From Botryotinia globosa (Eukaryota > Ascomycota > Leotiomycetes > Helotiales > Sclerotiniaceae), in NCBI GenBank assembly GCA_014898425.1, contig RCSZ01000019.1, forward strand, positions 62,001 through 126,000: a DNA stretch of 64,000 nucleotides, in the 5' to 3' direction. Below the pieces are notes generated by a model that worked only from the letters and a program-made list of their open reading frames with translations, made no database searches and was not told where the DNA came from. A program made the translations under genes and the position numbers. Below, in pieces: positions 48,406 to 61,174 of the stretch. Each line of letters starts with the position of its first letter. The stretch's first letter is position 1.

Positions 48406-51400
48406 AAGTAAACTTGCAACAAGAGTTCGTGGGGTTTTGAGGGTTGTTTTTCAGAGCGGAAATCGGGATCTGTAAAACTCGCATGATAGTACTCAATAGA
48501 TTCGACAATCTTTGCACAGAGAATCATGACAAGCTAAGCATACAAACTTGCAGACATATCCGAGATTTAGTAGAAGTCAAAATTTTGACTAATCCCCGCT
48601 AAGTTTTCATCATCGAGAACATACCTTAGGGCACGTACCTAGTATCTTATAACGTTCGATGCACTTATTCGATGTTGGGGATAAATATAGAAGGTGTGAG
48701 TGGATCAACACACACATATATAAGCTAGATCCATAGGATTAATAATTCTGCACCCCTTTCACGCCTACAAGAACGATTCCTTCATAGGCGTCTAAAGTCG
48801 TGTAAGAAAGTTTCTGCCTCTACTTGTTCCCCCCTATAGATCAGAGTACTTCACTTTTGTAACGCAATGGGACTGTCATCAGAAATTGCAGAGATTATGG
48901 CTTAGGGTTTGAACATGAGAGGTGCTTAATCTTTACCCATATAAATTTCAGATATTGAATGTAGAAGGTTAAGCGAATCGATATATGTTGTCAAAACTAG
49001 TTGGCATATCCAGTTCACTTGATCAACTCATCTGGTGAGTAGCAACCATAGTCACTAAAAAAGACTCTCTATCGAAAACATGACAGATTGCCTTGATTAC
49101 GTGGGTAGATATAGGAGTCTCAGTCAACAAGACTTGTCACTCAAAGGCCAAATTGATTGAAGTCTCAAGCCAAAAATATGGATGCAGAAGTTGTTTAACT
49201 TGAAGGGATGCTTGGTCTCTGGTATATGTTTATCTTCTACAACATACCTTTATCACTTCCAAGACTATGCGAACGTTTGTTATTCCTAGATTATCCTTGT
49301 TTGCCAAACATCAGTTCTTTATCTGGAAAGTGAGACTTGGACAGATATTGGGTAAAATCTCCTGCTCAAACACAACCAATCTAGCTAATATGAATCTCTA
49401 GTTCGATTTTCTTGGCTGGCTGCGCTATGCACCAAGAGTTAGGTACCTAGGTAGGCACGGATTATGTATCTATCACTCAGCCTTATGCATGTCTCAGAGC
49501 TGTGACTTGTTCATCACTACTTTTTATTCAAATTGGCAGTTGGGCGTGGAAGGTCAAACATAGTGAGAAACATTTTGAGGCCACGAAACCCAGCTAGAAG
49601 GTTACGATCGAAGAATTGGGAAAGGAGATCTTTGCATCCTCGCAGATTTGATGAGATAGTCACCATTGGCAGCATATTGCCAGATCACAATAGTTTCATC
49701 TTACAATTCAAAATATCAATCATCGAACTTTGTTATTGTTTCACATTCATATTCAAACATTAGATAGATATAGACATGTTTTCAAATTTACCTGGGTGGA
49801 ATCTCGCATTAAATGAAAATACCCACTATCCGTTTCAAAAGCCACCATTCGAGAGAACGAATATGAAAATAGGAAGAAAGGAAGCCGGGAAAGAAAAGAG
49901 TACTCTTGCTTGGAACGAAATCAAAGTAGAAAACTCAGATCCAAGGAAATCCAAAAAAAAAACTTTCGGGAAGTGATCTCAGAACAAAATATGATGTGTC
50001 AAGGTTCAAAACTCATGTCAATTTTGACATGAGAATTGGACCTTGTTGACTTGAGATTTATCATCATAGATCAGAAAGTAAAACCAATCGCAACAGCCCA
50101 CAATTATCAACAGTTTCCTGTCAACATTTCCACAGTCCCACAAGCCCACGCCCACAAGTCAAAGCCCACAAGCCAAAACCCACAAGATCAAAGATCGAAA
50201 GCCAACAGATCATAGGAAGTTGATTTCCACTGATTCCCCAAAAGGTTGACCTATCAAGCAAAGTTCTTCACAGAACCCACCATCGTCTAGACCATATCCA
50301 ACCTCTCTCATACCTTCACTCCTGTGGATGCCAGGTTGAACTGGCAATAGAGCAAAAGTAGATATGAGTGGGAAGATTCTCAGACAGCCCCAACAATAAA
50401 CATGGCATCGGCTTCCCTAACGTCCCTCGTGAGAGGGTATTAAGTAGGACTCGGTTTGTGCTACCACGAGTTTTGGACAGTGCAATGGGTCTTCACTATG
50501 CTAACAATCTTCCCCGTACCACTAGATAGCATCAATCTTTCACCACAGGTGTATCTACTTGCAAGCAAGTAGAGTGGTGTTGAAGTAAAAATGTGTCTCT
50601 TGGAACATGGCAATGGATTGAAGAGGGAAGGAAAAAAGATGAAGGGAGTGGGAGAGGAGAGGCCTTATATGGACGTGGAATGCTGCACCTTGATGGCCAA
50701 GCGAGACCGAATGCGCTATTAAAATTGCAAATTCAGGTTACGGCAGAGATTTTTTTCTTTGTTAGGGAGGCGCAGTAAACTGATGGTGAATATCATCAGT
50801 AATGGATGGTGATGAAGTTGTCGTCCCATCTTGTGTGGCCAGTCTTGCCTACTCAAAAAGTCATAGCTCATATATCACATCACTTTTCAACCTCCAAGGT
50901 GATTGTGGTTGATCTAATTTCCAGAGAAGGCCATAGGGGACTTGAATATTGAATCAAGTTCATTTATTAAACAGTTCAAAATCTCTCAGGGGGTGAAACT
51001 ATGGAAAGTGAGGGTGGTGTTCCATGGCCAAAATTCAATTTTGTGCTTATTAAATTTCAAGACATTTACTTACGTATATGGCTTCATTATTTCATGGGAA
51101 TTCTCGCGCCGTTTATGGTGAGATGGAAGCTTGGTTGAAGGCATCTGGGTATTCGAAAATTACTCAACAAGTGAACAAATGATAAGTTGAAAGCTACGTA
51201 TGGTACAGTGAAAACCATGAAAGAAATTTTGAATTTACTTAAGAGTCTTTCAGTTGTATTCACTACCTAGGTACCAATAGATCAAATTCTTCCCGCAGTC
51301 CTTGCAATTTCCTTGATTGATGTCCATTCGCAGATATACCTATCTACCCGACCTAGATAGATACATCATCTGGTCCACCTACGATCACTCACCATTGTTA

Positions 51401-52485
51401 TCAATATCACTTACCGCCGCGCACCTCTCATTACTCTCTAATTACTAGGTATTCAATTTATAAAATCGTGGAAGTGCAAAATTGTAGATACTCCTTCCAT
51501 CCATAGTAGAATGTCTGCTAGTGAAAATGCGTCGATTTTAATGTATGACATCTAATATAAATGTGTGGTGCAATGCATTTTCAAATACAGGAAATTCTTA
51601 TTAGTCTTCTCTTATTATTCATTCTGAAGCATTCGTTAGCATTCGTGTCTTCTTCCCAAGAAACTTGACAAGTACCACCAAACTGAATTCTAGTCCTGAA
51701 CACCTATCAACTCCCACTCAGTATCTTCACTGGTAGATCTTGATATAAAGTTTATTAGTCGGGGCCGAACTTGATGGTATGAGGTCAGACAAGCTTGAAA
51801 AGTTATAGTCTATGAAGAGCTTCACTAAGGAACATTCTGACACCTAGTATACGCTCCGGAAGCGAGCTAGTCTTCCATTTCGTTAAGTTGATAGTGGGAA
51901 TAGCCTGGAGGTGCGATCTGGCACTCTCGAGAGGAAAGAATATGAATCTCGTCCTGAGTAGGCAGCTTAGAAAGGTTGATATCTTTGGTAACCTTAAGCA
52001 GAATCAGATCGATCACCAGATATGGTTGTCACTTGGAACTCGTAATCCTGAACACAGCAGGCAAATCCGCCGAGACTACATTCATAACTTAAGTATGTCA
52101 TAACAAGCAAAAAGGATACAATTTCTTTACACACTGAAACACACAGTATGCCGGCAGATGAAATTATGCACAAATGTGCATCATTGATAACCTTACCTCG
52201 GCCCCTATGACCGACGTCCATTTAGAGTTGAAGCTAGCCTTACCCCACACTTCATAAATTTCCCATCTTGGGTATTTCTTCCTGAGATTTCGAACATCGA
52301 AACTTACAAAAGTAGAACTTTTGTTAGAGAATTTATTAGAGCAATCTGAGAAAATAACATCATTTCCTAGCAATTGTCATTAGTTCAATTGGAAAAGTGT
52401 CATACATGATACCTTCTTTTCACAATCTCAGATTCCCGAACAAAGAACCCAAATAGGAAGCTTACTCGCGGTTACCTTATCCAAA
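48406..52485. other. Gene desert of 4.1 kb
   Basis: I can support no gene in this stretch. Short frames at 49533-49976, 50593-50778 and 51888-52103 show no family motif or splice-consistent extension. A loose repeat of CCCACAAG-like words occupies about 50130-50190. Base composition is moderate, so it is not one of the extreme AT-rich segments. Confidence 0.4.
50130..50190. repeat. Irregular CCCACAAG-word repeat
   Basis: The words CCCACAAG or close variants recur about five times with variable spacing. It is not strictly periodic. Confidence 0.5.
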
Positions 52486-53151
52486 ATGCCGCCCCTACGC
52501 CATTCCATTTCTCAGCTATTCGCGCCGCATCCAGCGTTTCTTCTTCGAAGTTCCCAATCGCAGGAACAATCGCTTCATACAGCTCCTTCAGCACCTCCAA
52601 ATAACGACGAGATGATTCCTTCATTACAACCCAAAAGACCAACCGTATGTTTCGTACCTTCGCTGAGCTTTTCTTGTCCAGCGATTGATGAGTGAAGAAT
52701 ATAGCTAATCGATCATCCATCCCACTAGGTCCCAATTCCCACTACACCCTCAACTCCACCTCCCAATCTACCTACAACTTCAATGTCTCCACCTACCTAC
52801 CAATCAGAATCTCCCTTCCCTACTGCGTCTTCATCCTTTCACGCTCCTGCATTCCCCACTACAGCTCCTATTCCTCCCCGCACCCAAATTGAAGCTCTGC
52901 CACCCCACGCAACACCCTTACAAACAACAGATTCAACCTCACCCTTCTTACACTTAACTCACAGAAATGGCAAATTCATTCTTGATTCCGCAAAACGACA
53001 TCCAGTATTCTTCACAGATAGATTGAGGAAAGCACCTACCGGTGTGGAAGCAGATGAATATCCATTTGAGGATTGGAAGGTGGGGAGTCCTGTTGCGAGT
53101 GGCTATGTGTACGAAAGTGGTGAAGTTCAAGAAAGAGAAGCAAAGTTGTGA
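52486..53151 (+). CDS. Hypothetical protein, possibly mitochondrial
   Basis: Exons 52486-52644 and 52729-53151 join in phase 0 to give 193 residues. The intron has a GTATGT donor and a CCACTAG acceptor. The N-terminus (MPPLRHSISQLFAPHPAFLL) is basic/hydrophobic with no acidic residue for 26 positions, which resembles a mitochondrial presequence. The middle is Pro/Thr/Ser-rich and probably disordered. The C-terminal third looks folded and is probably the conserved part: FLHLTHRNGKFILDSAKRH, FFTDRLRKAPTGVE, and DWKVGSPVASGYVYE. I do not recognise the family. Confidence 0.6.
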
Positions 53152-53552
53152 GGGCCTTGTTGATTGTGGTCAGGTCATTGGACGCAATCAAGAAGTATTA
53201 CAACAGGTTTATATATTGGAGTTCAGATTGGAAAAGGGATTCGGATTCTTGGATTGTATTGTATGTATATATGGGACCTCTCGTTTTCCACATTGTTAAG
53301 GATGCTCATCATTGTGTTCCAAGAGGTCTTCTTTGAGTTTTCTTATGCAAGCGTAATCATAAATAGCATAATCAATTGCTCGTCCTTATAAACCCATGAA
53401 AGTATGTATACTAAAATAACACCAAGCCGCATGCCAAAACTCCACGCCATGGTATAAAGTTCCCAATCCTAATTTTATCCTCCTCGGTGGTCAATTTGAA
53501 CTCAATGCACGGCCTTCTCAATCCACATTATGCCGTTTTCCCTGCAATGCAC
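53152..53552. other. 3' intergenic between convergent genes
   Basis: This 401-bp stretch separates the small hypothetical gene and the R-SNARE gene, which converge. Nothing is recognised in it. Confidence 0.5.
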
Positions 53553-54342
53553 CTATCCAACACATTTTTGCCATCCCGGTAATCCGCATCCAAACCCAAC
53601 AAACAAGTAAAGCAAGAAGATGATAACAACAGTCAAAAGTACCATCAACTTCACATTCTTCCACCACATCTGTCTGCGCAAGCCTCTACTCCTGATTCTG
53701 AATTCCGATGCGCTTCCACCAAGTCTATCCGTTTTGTCGACGAGAAGATCAATTCTCTCGCCTCTTTCCAATAGACTTTCGATATTTTGACTCATAATAC
53801 CTCGAACATTGTCAATTTCACCTTGTACGTTCTTGATTGCATCCTCTTTGCCGCCCTGGGTTGTTCCGTATTCTACCATCAACTTCTTGAGTTCGGAATT
53901 GAACGATCCAGCGCCGTAACTTCCTAAATCAGAAAAGTCCGTGGTAGAAGGTGGGAATGATGTAAAGAAGCGCTTCTTGATCTCGAAAAGAAAACCAAAC
54001 GGTATGCGACGTCCAAGAGAGGCATCGGAAATCACGAGGAATGTAAGTCCACCCGCAGACGATTCGGAAGCGGGGTATTCAGAGGGTGCAGATGCCATAT
54101 AATGGATGAAGGAGTTGTTGTGGGTATACGTCAGTTTTTGAGGTTCATCATGCTTAATTTTCGGAAGGACAAGGGAGGCTAGGGATGAAGTTTGCGAAGC
54201 GGCAGACGTGGTATGCTCGGCGAGGATAGTCGTATTGTGAGAGATACAAGAACTGCATTTGTTAGAAGGTAAAATGATAATTTTTGAGACCGATGTATAC
54301 TTACTAAAGAAGGGGAGTTGGTGGTGTGGATGAGGATGCCAT
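53553..54342 (-). CDS. VAMP7-like longin R-SNARE
   Basis: Exons 54342-54305 and 54252-53553 encode 245 residues. The start MASSSTPPTPLLYSCISHNTT spans the intron and restores the longin-domain beginning, which a single-exon reading would miss. The longin domain continues with ILAEHTTSAASQTSSLASLV, LTYTHNNSFIHYM and FLVISDASLGRRIPFGFL. The SNARE motif has the zero-layer Arg in NIESLLERGERIDLLVDKTD, followed by a single C-terminal membrane anchor (VKLMVLLTVVIIFLLYLFVG). Such v-SNAREs drive fusion with vacuoles/late endosomes, comparable to yeast Nyv1 or animal VAMP7. The short extra-membrane tail ends GLPGWQKCVG. Divergent from SUV3. Confidence 0.9.
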
Positions 54343-54720
54343 TGTTGGAATTTGAATTGAGAATTCGAAGGGTTTTCCACGAAGTCCGAAGGTTTTCAAT
54401 GTCTAGAATACAATTCAACAAAAGGAAAAGGAAGATGTCCGGGTCGACGGAGATGATATGAACAATGGCGTGCGAATATGGACTGGCAGGTTGATGAGGA
54501 TAATGGTGAAATTTGGATAGTCAATTCAATATGGTTGACATAAAGGTAATGGATAGGACTAGGAAAGTACAATGACGATGGGGCAGAAGCTAATGCAGCT
54601 GCGGCCGACGCTAAGATTTGCCATGTCTCGATGATTACCTAATCACAAAATTTAATCTGTATTTGAGGTTAATTATCATTCTATCTATCATCGGATGCTT
54701 TTGCGCTATCCACTGCGGTA
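54343..54720. promoter_or_regulatory. Shared upstream region of the R-SNARE gene and SUV3
   Basis: 378 bp between divergent starts. No specific motif is recognised. Short frames here appear spurious. Confidence 0.4.
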
Positions 54721-57165
54721 ATGACATTGATCATCAGGAAGTCTGGACAATGTGCGTTCTGTACATTTCGCAGCTTAATATGGCCAAGCTCTTCACCTCT
54801 CACATCCAATGGTAGAAGTTTCCATCAGTCAAGGCCTGTGGCGAGGACGGTTCCAAAGTCGCGCCGGAAGAAGGTATATTACATGGGCACTGCTACTTTG
54901 GTATCCTCATCTGCTTACCACCTAGCTTTTTAGTATCCAGAGCCTTCGGAGTCCTACGGAGTATCAAGTCGCAATGGTTCCCATAAAGGATATGGAACGC
55001 CGAAAGACACTGAGGAACGGGCTAGGACGGCATTTCGAAAGTTTGAACAAACGATAATGCAAGAAGCCCGAATGCTGAAAAAAATACTTATCAATGGAAC
55101 AATATATGTGAAACCAGTTGGCGAAACAGAAATGAAAGGGTGGGGCGTAGCAAGTAAGGAGGAATTGCTAGTCAAGCTTCGAGACTTTGAGGGTGTGATA
55201 GCGGCGGCTGGCAGAAGAGCAACTGAACGGGGCGAGATTGATAAACATTCGAATCCTATCTTTTGCAAACTTAAGGACGCATATATTACAAAAGATACTA
55301 GGGGCCTACAAGACGAATTAAGACATGCATTCACACATTTCACACTCTCCGGTAAGTTTTCCAAAGAAGAACTTGCAAACCACCAGAGGCTAGCAGACTT
55401 TCGCTATCCAATCGAATGGTACCCAGCGACACGAGCGATGAAACGTACTTTTCACCTGCATGTTGGACCCACGAACTCTGGCAAGACATATCATGCACTG
55501 CAAAAACTTGAGGCAGCCAATAGTGGTATATATGCTGGGCCTCTACGATTACTGGCTCACGAGGTTTATACGAGATTCAATGCTAAAGGAAAGCTATGCT
55601 CTCTTATTACTGGGGAGGAACGTCGGATTCCAGAGGGTGCCAAGGATACCATGAAGAGTTGTACCGTGGAGATGGTACCTCTCAATTCGAAAGTCGATGT
55701 AGCAGTTATAGATGAGATTCAGATGATCGGAGATGAAGACCGTGGCTGGGCTTGGACTCAAGCAGTATTGGGAGTTCAGGCCAAAGAAGTCCATCTTTGT
55801 GGCGAAGTTCGAACAACTGATTTGATAAAAAAGTTATGTGCAATGATGGGAGACAAGTTGGTCATACATAATTATGAAAGACTTGGGCAATTGCAAGTAA
55901 TGGCAAAGAGTCTCACACCAAGACATTCCGAGAGGGATGGTCCACCTAACAAAGATAACGACCCTGTCACAAAATTAGAGAAAGGGGATGCTGTCATCTT
56001 GTTCTCGAGGATGAGGATTCATGCAATGAAAAACGCAATTGAGAAACACCACAAAGGCAAACGATGCGCTATTGTTTATGGGTCGTTACCTCCCGAGACT
56101 CGTGCTCAACAAGCCGCTTTGTTCAATGATCCGGACAATGACTACGATTTTTTGGCTGCCAGCAATGCCGTTGGCATGGGTTTAAATTTAAGTATCAAAC
56201 GTGTTATTCTTGAATCTGTCACGAGGAATAATGGCACGGATTTCATAACCCTCCCTCTCTCCGAAATTAAACAAATTGCCGGCCGGGCTGGGAGATACAA
56301 GACGGCTCGAGATGCCATCGAAGCAGGGCCAGTCGATGTCACAGATGGCATCCCAGGTAAACCAACGGAGCCTCCCGTTGGCCTCGTCACAACATTCTAT
56401 AAGAACGATCACGAGATATTATCGAGCGCTATGTCAAAAGATGCAGCACAAATGACGACAGCTGGAATTTTTCCTCCTGCAAATGTCATCGAACGCTTCG
56501 CTGAGTATTTCCCTAAGAGTACGCCATTTAGCTACGTGATATTGCGACTACACGAGCTTGGCTCTTTAAGCAGCCAGTTCCACCTGTGTCAACTCAATGA
56601 GCAAGCTGCCATTGCAGACGTCATTCAAGAATTCAACCTTACCATTCGAAACCGCCTGATTTTCCTCGCTGCTCCTGTGTCTTTGCGCGACCCTGGAGTT
56701 GCCAATGTAGTCAAAGCCTTTGCTCGTTGTGTCTCCGAGAACACTGGTGGTCACATTCTCAATATACATGAGCTTAGTCTTGAACTTTTGGATGAGGATC
56801 CCGACACTTTTACCCAGCAAAATGAAAGGGACACGTATGTGCGCAGCATCGAAAGGTTACACAAGAACATTACACTCTACCTCTGGTTGAGTTACAGATT
56901 TACAGGTGTCTTCCACAGCCAGGCCTTGGCATTCCACATTAAGGGGCTAGTAGAGGAGAAAATTGATTTATGTTTGGCTAAGGCCGAGTGGCAAGAGAAA
57001 GCTAGGATAAAGGCGATGAAACGAAATGCAGACCTTTTGAATGCTCTGTCAGAAGATAAAGGTGTAATAAATACTTCGTCGGTTGATGTACCTTTGGAGA
57101 AGAATATTTTCGGAGATTCAAAGGAGTCTGTATTCTCAAAGATACCGCTGGTGGATGAGACCTGA
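54721..57165 (+). CDS. SUV3: Mitochondrial ATP-dependent RNA helicase SUV3
   Basis: Exons 54721-54873 and 54934-57165 give 794 residues. The first exon is a presequence-like stretch ending RSFHQSRPVARTVPKSRRKK, typical of fungal mitochondrial import. The helicase core shows motif I GPTNSGKTYHAL, motif II VAVIDEIQMIGD (DEIQ instead of DEAD), LCGEVRTTDLIKKL, motif V NAVGMGLNL and motif VI QIAGRAGR. A Suv3-type C-terminal region then follows, ending KIPLVDET. SUV3 unwinds RNA in the mitochondrial degradosome with the exonuclease Dss1 and acts in group I intron turnover. The start at 54721 is the in-frame ATG closest to the presequence. Confidence 0.93.
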
Positions 57166-57860
57166 GGCAATTCCATGATGTACTCAGATGCCGAGGCGAG
57201 CAATGATGCTCAACCTGGATTAAGGGATGCCAGTGATAAGAAAATTGGCACTCTTAGAATTCCACTACATGCGAAACTTCGTGGACGTCATGCCAGTCCG
57301 TGAAACATGATTAGTTAATTAAAATGTAAGATATCTACGATAGGATCGTGTGGATTGCAAATGTGCTGCACATTCCCCTCTCAAGATTTGAAAATAAACT
57401 ATATTACTACTGTGTATGTTGCATCTTATTTCTTTCATGGTCCAATGTAACTATTTGCTACGCTCTCTTATATCCTGCTCTTCTAAAAACCTTCAACAAA
57501 ATTCTTTGGTCTACCCAACTGTCCCTGATCACATGTTTTCTTCCAAATTGCAATGAGTAGATTTCTTCATTGTATTACAATGAAAGACTTGACAGTCAAG
57601 TGCTGAATCTACCGTGGACAATAGTTCCACTGTACCGTCTTCCAAGGAAATGATAAAAGTGATGTTTCGGAGATAAATGCGCCCGCGAAGAGATTAAACG
57701 CCCTCTTTTTCGTCCGTTTCTAGGTTCGCATTCTGATACTAATTATCTCTAAGATAATCGTTCTCCTAAGAAGTGTAATTATGAAGTATATGATGGTTGA
57801 CGTGTTATATACAATGATGTGCGGATATCGGATTGTTCATGAAAGATTTCTAGAAAAGTC
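57166..57860. other. 3' intergenic between convergent genes
   Basis: It lies between the ends of SUV3 and the GT2 gene. No gene is recognised. Confidence 0.45.
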
Positions 57861-60800
57861 CTAGCGCAAACTAAGATGCTGTTAGTTACAGCGTAGCTTT
57901 AAAGATATTTATAGTGATGAGAGAGACACTTACAGGAAGTAGAATATGGCATCCCACTTGATTTGACAGTGGTACGATGGCTGTGAAGTCCGTTATTTCG
58001 AAACCGCGAGGTGCAAAAGCTCCCAAGTACACCATTCCTCCCAAAACTGGGATCATCACTAGATACATCCACTTAAAATCACGAAATATCTTGTCTAAAC
58101 CAATTCTGAAGCCACCAGCTTCGACTTCTTTGGCAGTAGCTGTCCATTCCATTTTGATGCTGAAGAAATGGCATAGGATGGCAGTCAAAAGATGGAAAGA
58201 TATGCCACCAAAGAAGAGAACAAACATGGGAGTCCATTTTGCGGTTTCAACTATGGAGGAGACGAAGACTTTTTCGCCAAGGCGATGACGTAACATGGCG
58301 AAGGCGAGGGGTGATAGGACGTTGAAAATTACGGCCATGCCGACGAAGATTTTCCAGGAGGTGAGGTAGAATTGATCTAGTGAGTCATTGAACCAGCCGA
58401 CCATGATATAGTTTGCCAAGGTAAGTGGAATAGCACAGGCAATTGCGTAGTCTGTTAAATAATCAGTTCCAGACCAAAATTTAAGAATTTGAATACCCAC
58501 AAGTTCCGATATAAGCTAGAATGGTGATTTTAGAGGTGAGCTTGATGTCACTCCAGAGGAATCTCATGAAAAGTTTCGTGAATGGGCCTCGCCACCACTT
58601 GTAGATGGGATTGAATACTAATTCGTTACATCCATATGCGTATTTCTCCCATCGAGCAAGTTCGTCATAAACAGTAAGTGATACACCTTCTTTGAAACCA
58701 CCTTCGTGGTAAGTTGCCAGTCTCACGATAAATTTGGCCATTTGAAGTCGAAGACTCATGTCAAAGTCCTCGGAGACGTGATCTAGCAAGATGTTAGAAA
58801 ATTATTAGTATAGGCGAAATATTGAAGCGACATACCATCAGACCAGAACTTTAATTGTCCATCTTCTTCATAAGCTACGCTCTGTACAGCTTTCCATCGT
58901 AGAAAGGCATTGTGGCCAACAAATGGAGCACAATCACCGTTTCCTACTGCGAAGGTAATAGACATGTAGATAAGGTTTGTAAAGTAAGTAACTGTCAACT
59001 GTTAGTGTTGTTTCTGATGATCTCTACCAGGAATACTTGCTTCCGTTTTCGAAAGGATTATTAGCAACTTGCATGACCCCAGAAGCATGTTGTAGAATAG
59101 CCACTTGAGGACTCTCATGCATTTCCAATGCGCCTAGCAAAAGGCAGTCTTCAGGCACTCGAGTGTCGCTGTCAATGATTAAAATGATATCACCGATACG
59201 AACATTACCTCCAGCCATAGTTCGTCCTTCATCTTGCTCGAGACAAGTTGCTAGTGCCTGTTTGTAAAGCACATCTTCCTCATCTGGAGTGATATCACCT
59301 TGGGGTCTATCTTCCGCCGCAGATTTTGCAGCAATAAGTCTCAGTAACTCGTCTTCAACTCGAATAGAGAAACTGAGACAGTAGTTCATGTTCGATGCTT
59401 TTTTGAATTGGCCCTTTCGCTGGAATCCTTCGGGGTTATCTTGTACCTTCTTTCCCTGATACCATTTCTTTTTGCTGTGGCTATGCTTTGGGCGCGAGCA
59501 GTAGCCGATATTGTTCAACTCATAAAATGTCTTTCGGGCTTCACGCAGCTCGGGATCTACAGCTTGCATTCCGTCCTCGTTGACGTAAATTGAAGCAGAG
59601 CCTCCTTGTGCTTCATAGTAACGAATAGCAGCCAGTATACTGGTGACAGTGGGAATAATAACACTATCTCCATCAGTCAGCTGCTTTATAATAAGATCCT
59701 AGTGGCCTCATACCCTTTCAATCCTTCTTTATATACTGGCATTTGAATGGTGATGTGTGGCAGCTCTAAGTCGGGGTAACGACCCCTCTTAGGCGGCTTG
59801 GCCGAATAAAATTGAGAATTCTTCCGAACATATGTCAAGGGTCCAAATAATTGGAATAGACTTCCCGCAATGACAACCATGAAAAACTGATGATAAACAT
59901 GTCAGTTACGTCTGGGAAATTATCGGTATTTTTCTGTTGTACTTGAGGCTTACGCCACGTACAAAGTGGCTGAAAGTGTCTTACCAGCGAGAAGGAAACG
60001 AAGAATGGAATAACGGCGACAAGTGCAAACCTAAGTACTCCACCATCCCATTGATACTCTGTTATTAATCGCGACGCACAAAGCATCTCTACGAATACCA
60101 CCAAAGTCATGGCAAATCCAATGACACCAGCATGTAATAACAGAAAGGGCCTTTCTGGTGGTGCCGCGGCCTCGATATCTGGATTGAAGATTGTGTCTTT
60201 GTTTTCTTCGCGCTCGATCGCGGCTTGAACAATGTTCATTTTCTCATTGAATTCAGGATCATCACTGATGGCCGATGGGGTTCGTCCGGGAGTTTGGCCT
60301 GGCGTTTGTCCAATAGGTGGAGTCATGGATGCGTATGGAGAAGTAGCTGTCATGGTACCAATGTGAGATCCCCAGATCTATTTTACGTTTTGTAAGTATA
60401 GTCCAAACTATTTTCAGTTGATTTTACTTACCAGACCAACGAGAATACCTTCAACATCTGCACCGTGGGTCATAATACTTTCAACCGATTCATTCCAAAT
60501 GAGAACAAGCCTCTCTTCTCTCAACACACATAAGTACGACTTCTTTGATACTCCAGTACCTCCGTATGCAAGTTCTGAGAGATTTTGGACAATTGGAAGT
60601 CTGATTCCGCGTGGGTGTACTTGGACTTCTGTTTGAAAGGGGCCAATTTGGTCCATCAATGCTGCAGTGATATCTGAAGACATTGTAAAGGCAACTTTAC
60701 AAGCAAGATATTGCATCACAGTGTAAAAGTTGTTGTCAACGTTTGGTGGCTCAGTGTAATAACTACCATCCGGAAGCCGCATAGCAACACCCACCCACGA

Positions 60801-61174
60801 CGATTCGTTGATGGTGCCATTCTCCTCCTCGATAGGTTGAAGCCATTTTGCAGCACTGCATCGTCTTTGAAGATATTTCGCAACCTATAAACCATCATCA
60901 GGCGAAAGCCAGAACTCTTTCAAGTATTTTTGGGGGAGAAATAATATATAGTAAACTATGTAACCGAAAGACATACCAGAGTATGACGATCGCGGCTTCC
61001 TGCAGACCCTGTGCTCATAATGCTATGGGGTCGCGAGGCTGGCGCCAGACTTTCTGGGCGGATCACTGAAGGTACTGGGACACTCTGATGACGTTCTGCC
61101 ATCATAGGGCGTGTATCTGGGAGAATTGGCAGCTGCTCACCAGAGCGCAGTTGAAAGTTGAACTCTTCAGACAT
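57861..61174 (-). CDS. Fungal type-2 (GT2 family) membrane glycosyltransferase
   Basis: Nine exons: 61174-60977, 60884-60432, 60377-59985, 59886-59714, 59663-59041, 58991-58836, 58782-58501, 58451-57934 and 57878-57861 (937 residues). The fifth intron is GC-AG (GCAAGT donor at 59040). It restores ENGITYFTNLIY. Membrane segments flank a GT2 catalytic domain: PHITIQMPVYKEGLKG, the metal-binding IILIIDSDTRVPED, DCAPFVGHNAFLRW, HVSEDFDMSLRLQ, then several C-terminal helices (VFLFFGGISFHLLTAILCHF region, read in part as FVLFFGGISFHLL). A cytosolic region before the first helix carries Thr/Pro repeats (GQTPGQTPGRTP). It resembles the conserved fungal GT2 reported to be needed for hyphal growth on surfaces in wheat pathogens; it is not a chitin synthase, as QRRRW is absent. 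The last 18-nt exon is uncertain; read-through would end at 57886. Confidence 0.88.
58992..59040 (-). other. GC-AG intron in the GT2 gene
   Basis: The 49-nt gap starts GCAAGT and ends TTGACAG. It is the only splice that joins NNPFENG to TYFTNLIYMS in phase. GCAAGT is the classical consensus of GC donors. Confidence 0.75.

Noticed and set aside
50130..50190. Possible CRISPR-like spaced repeats (CCCACAAG words)
   Set aside because: Words and spacing are irregular and the genome is eukaryotic.
57886..57933. Alternative C-terminus of the GT2 protein by reading through the last donor
   Set aside because: A good GTAAGT donor and CTAACAG acceptor favour splicing to an 18-nt exon, but the read-through end remains possible.
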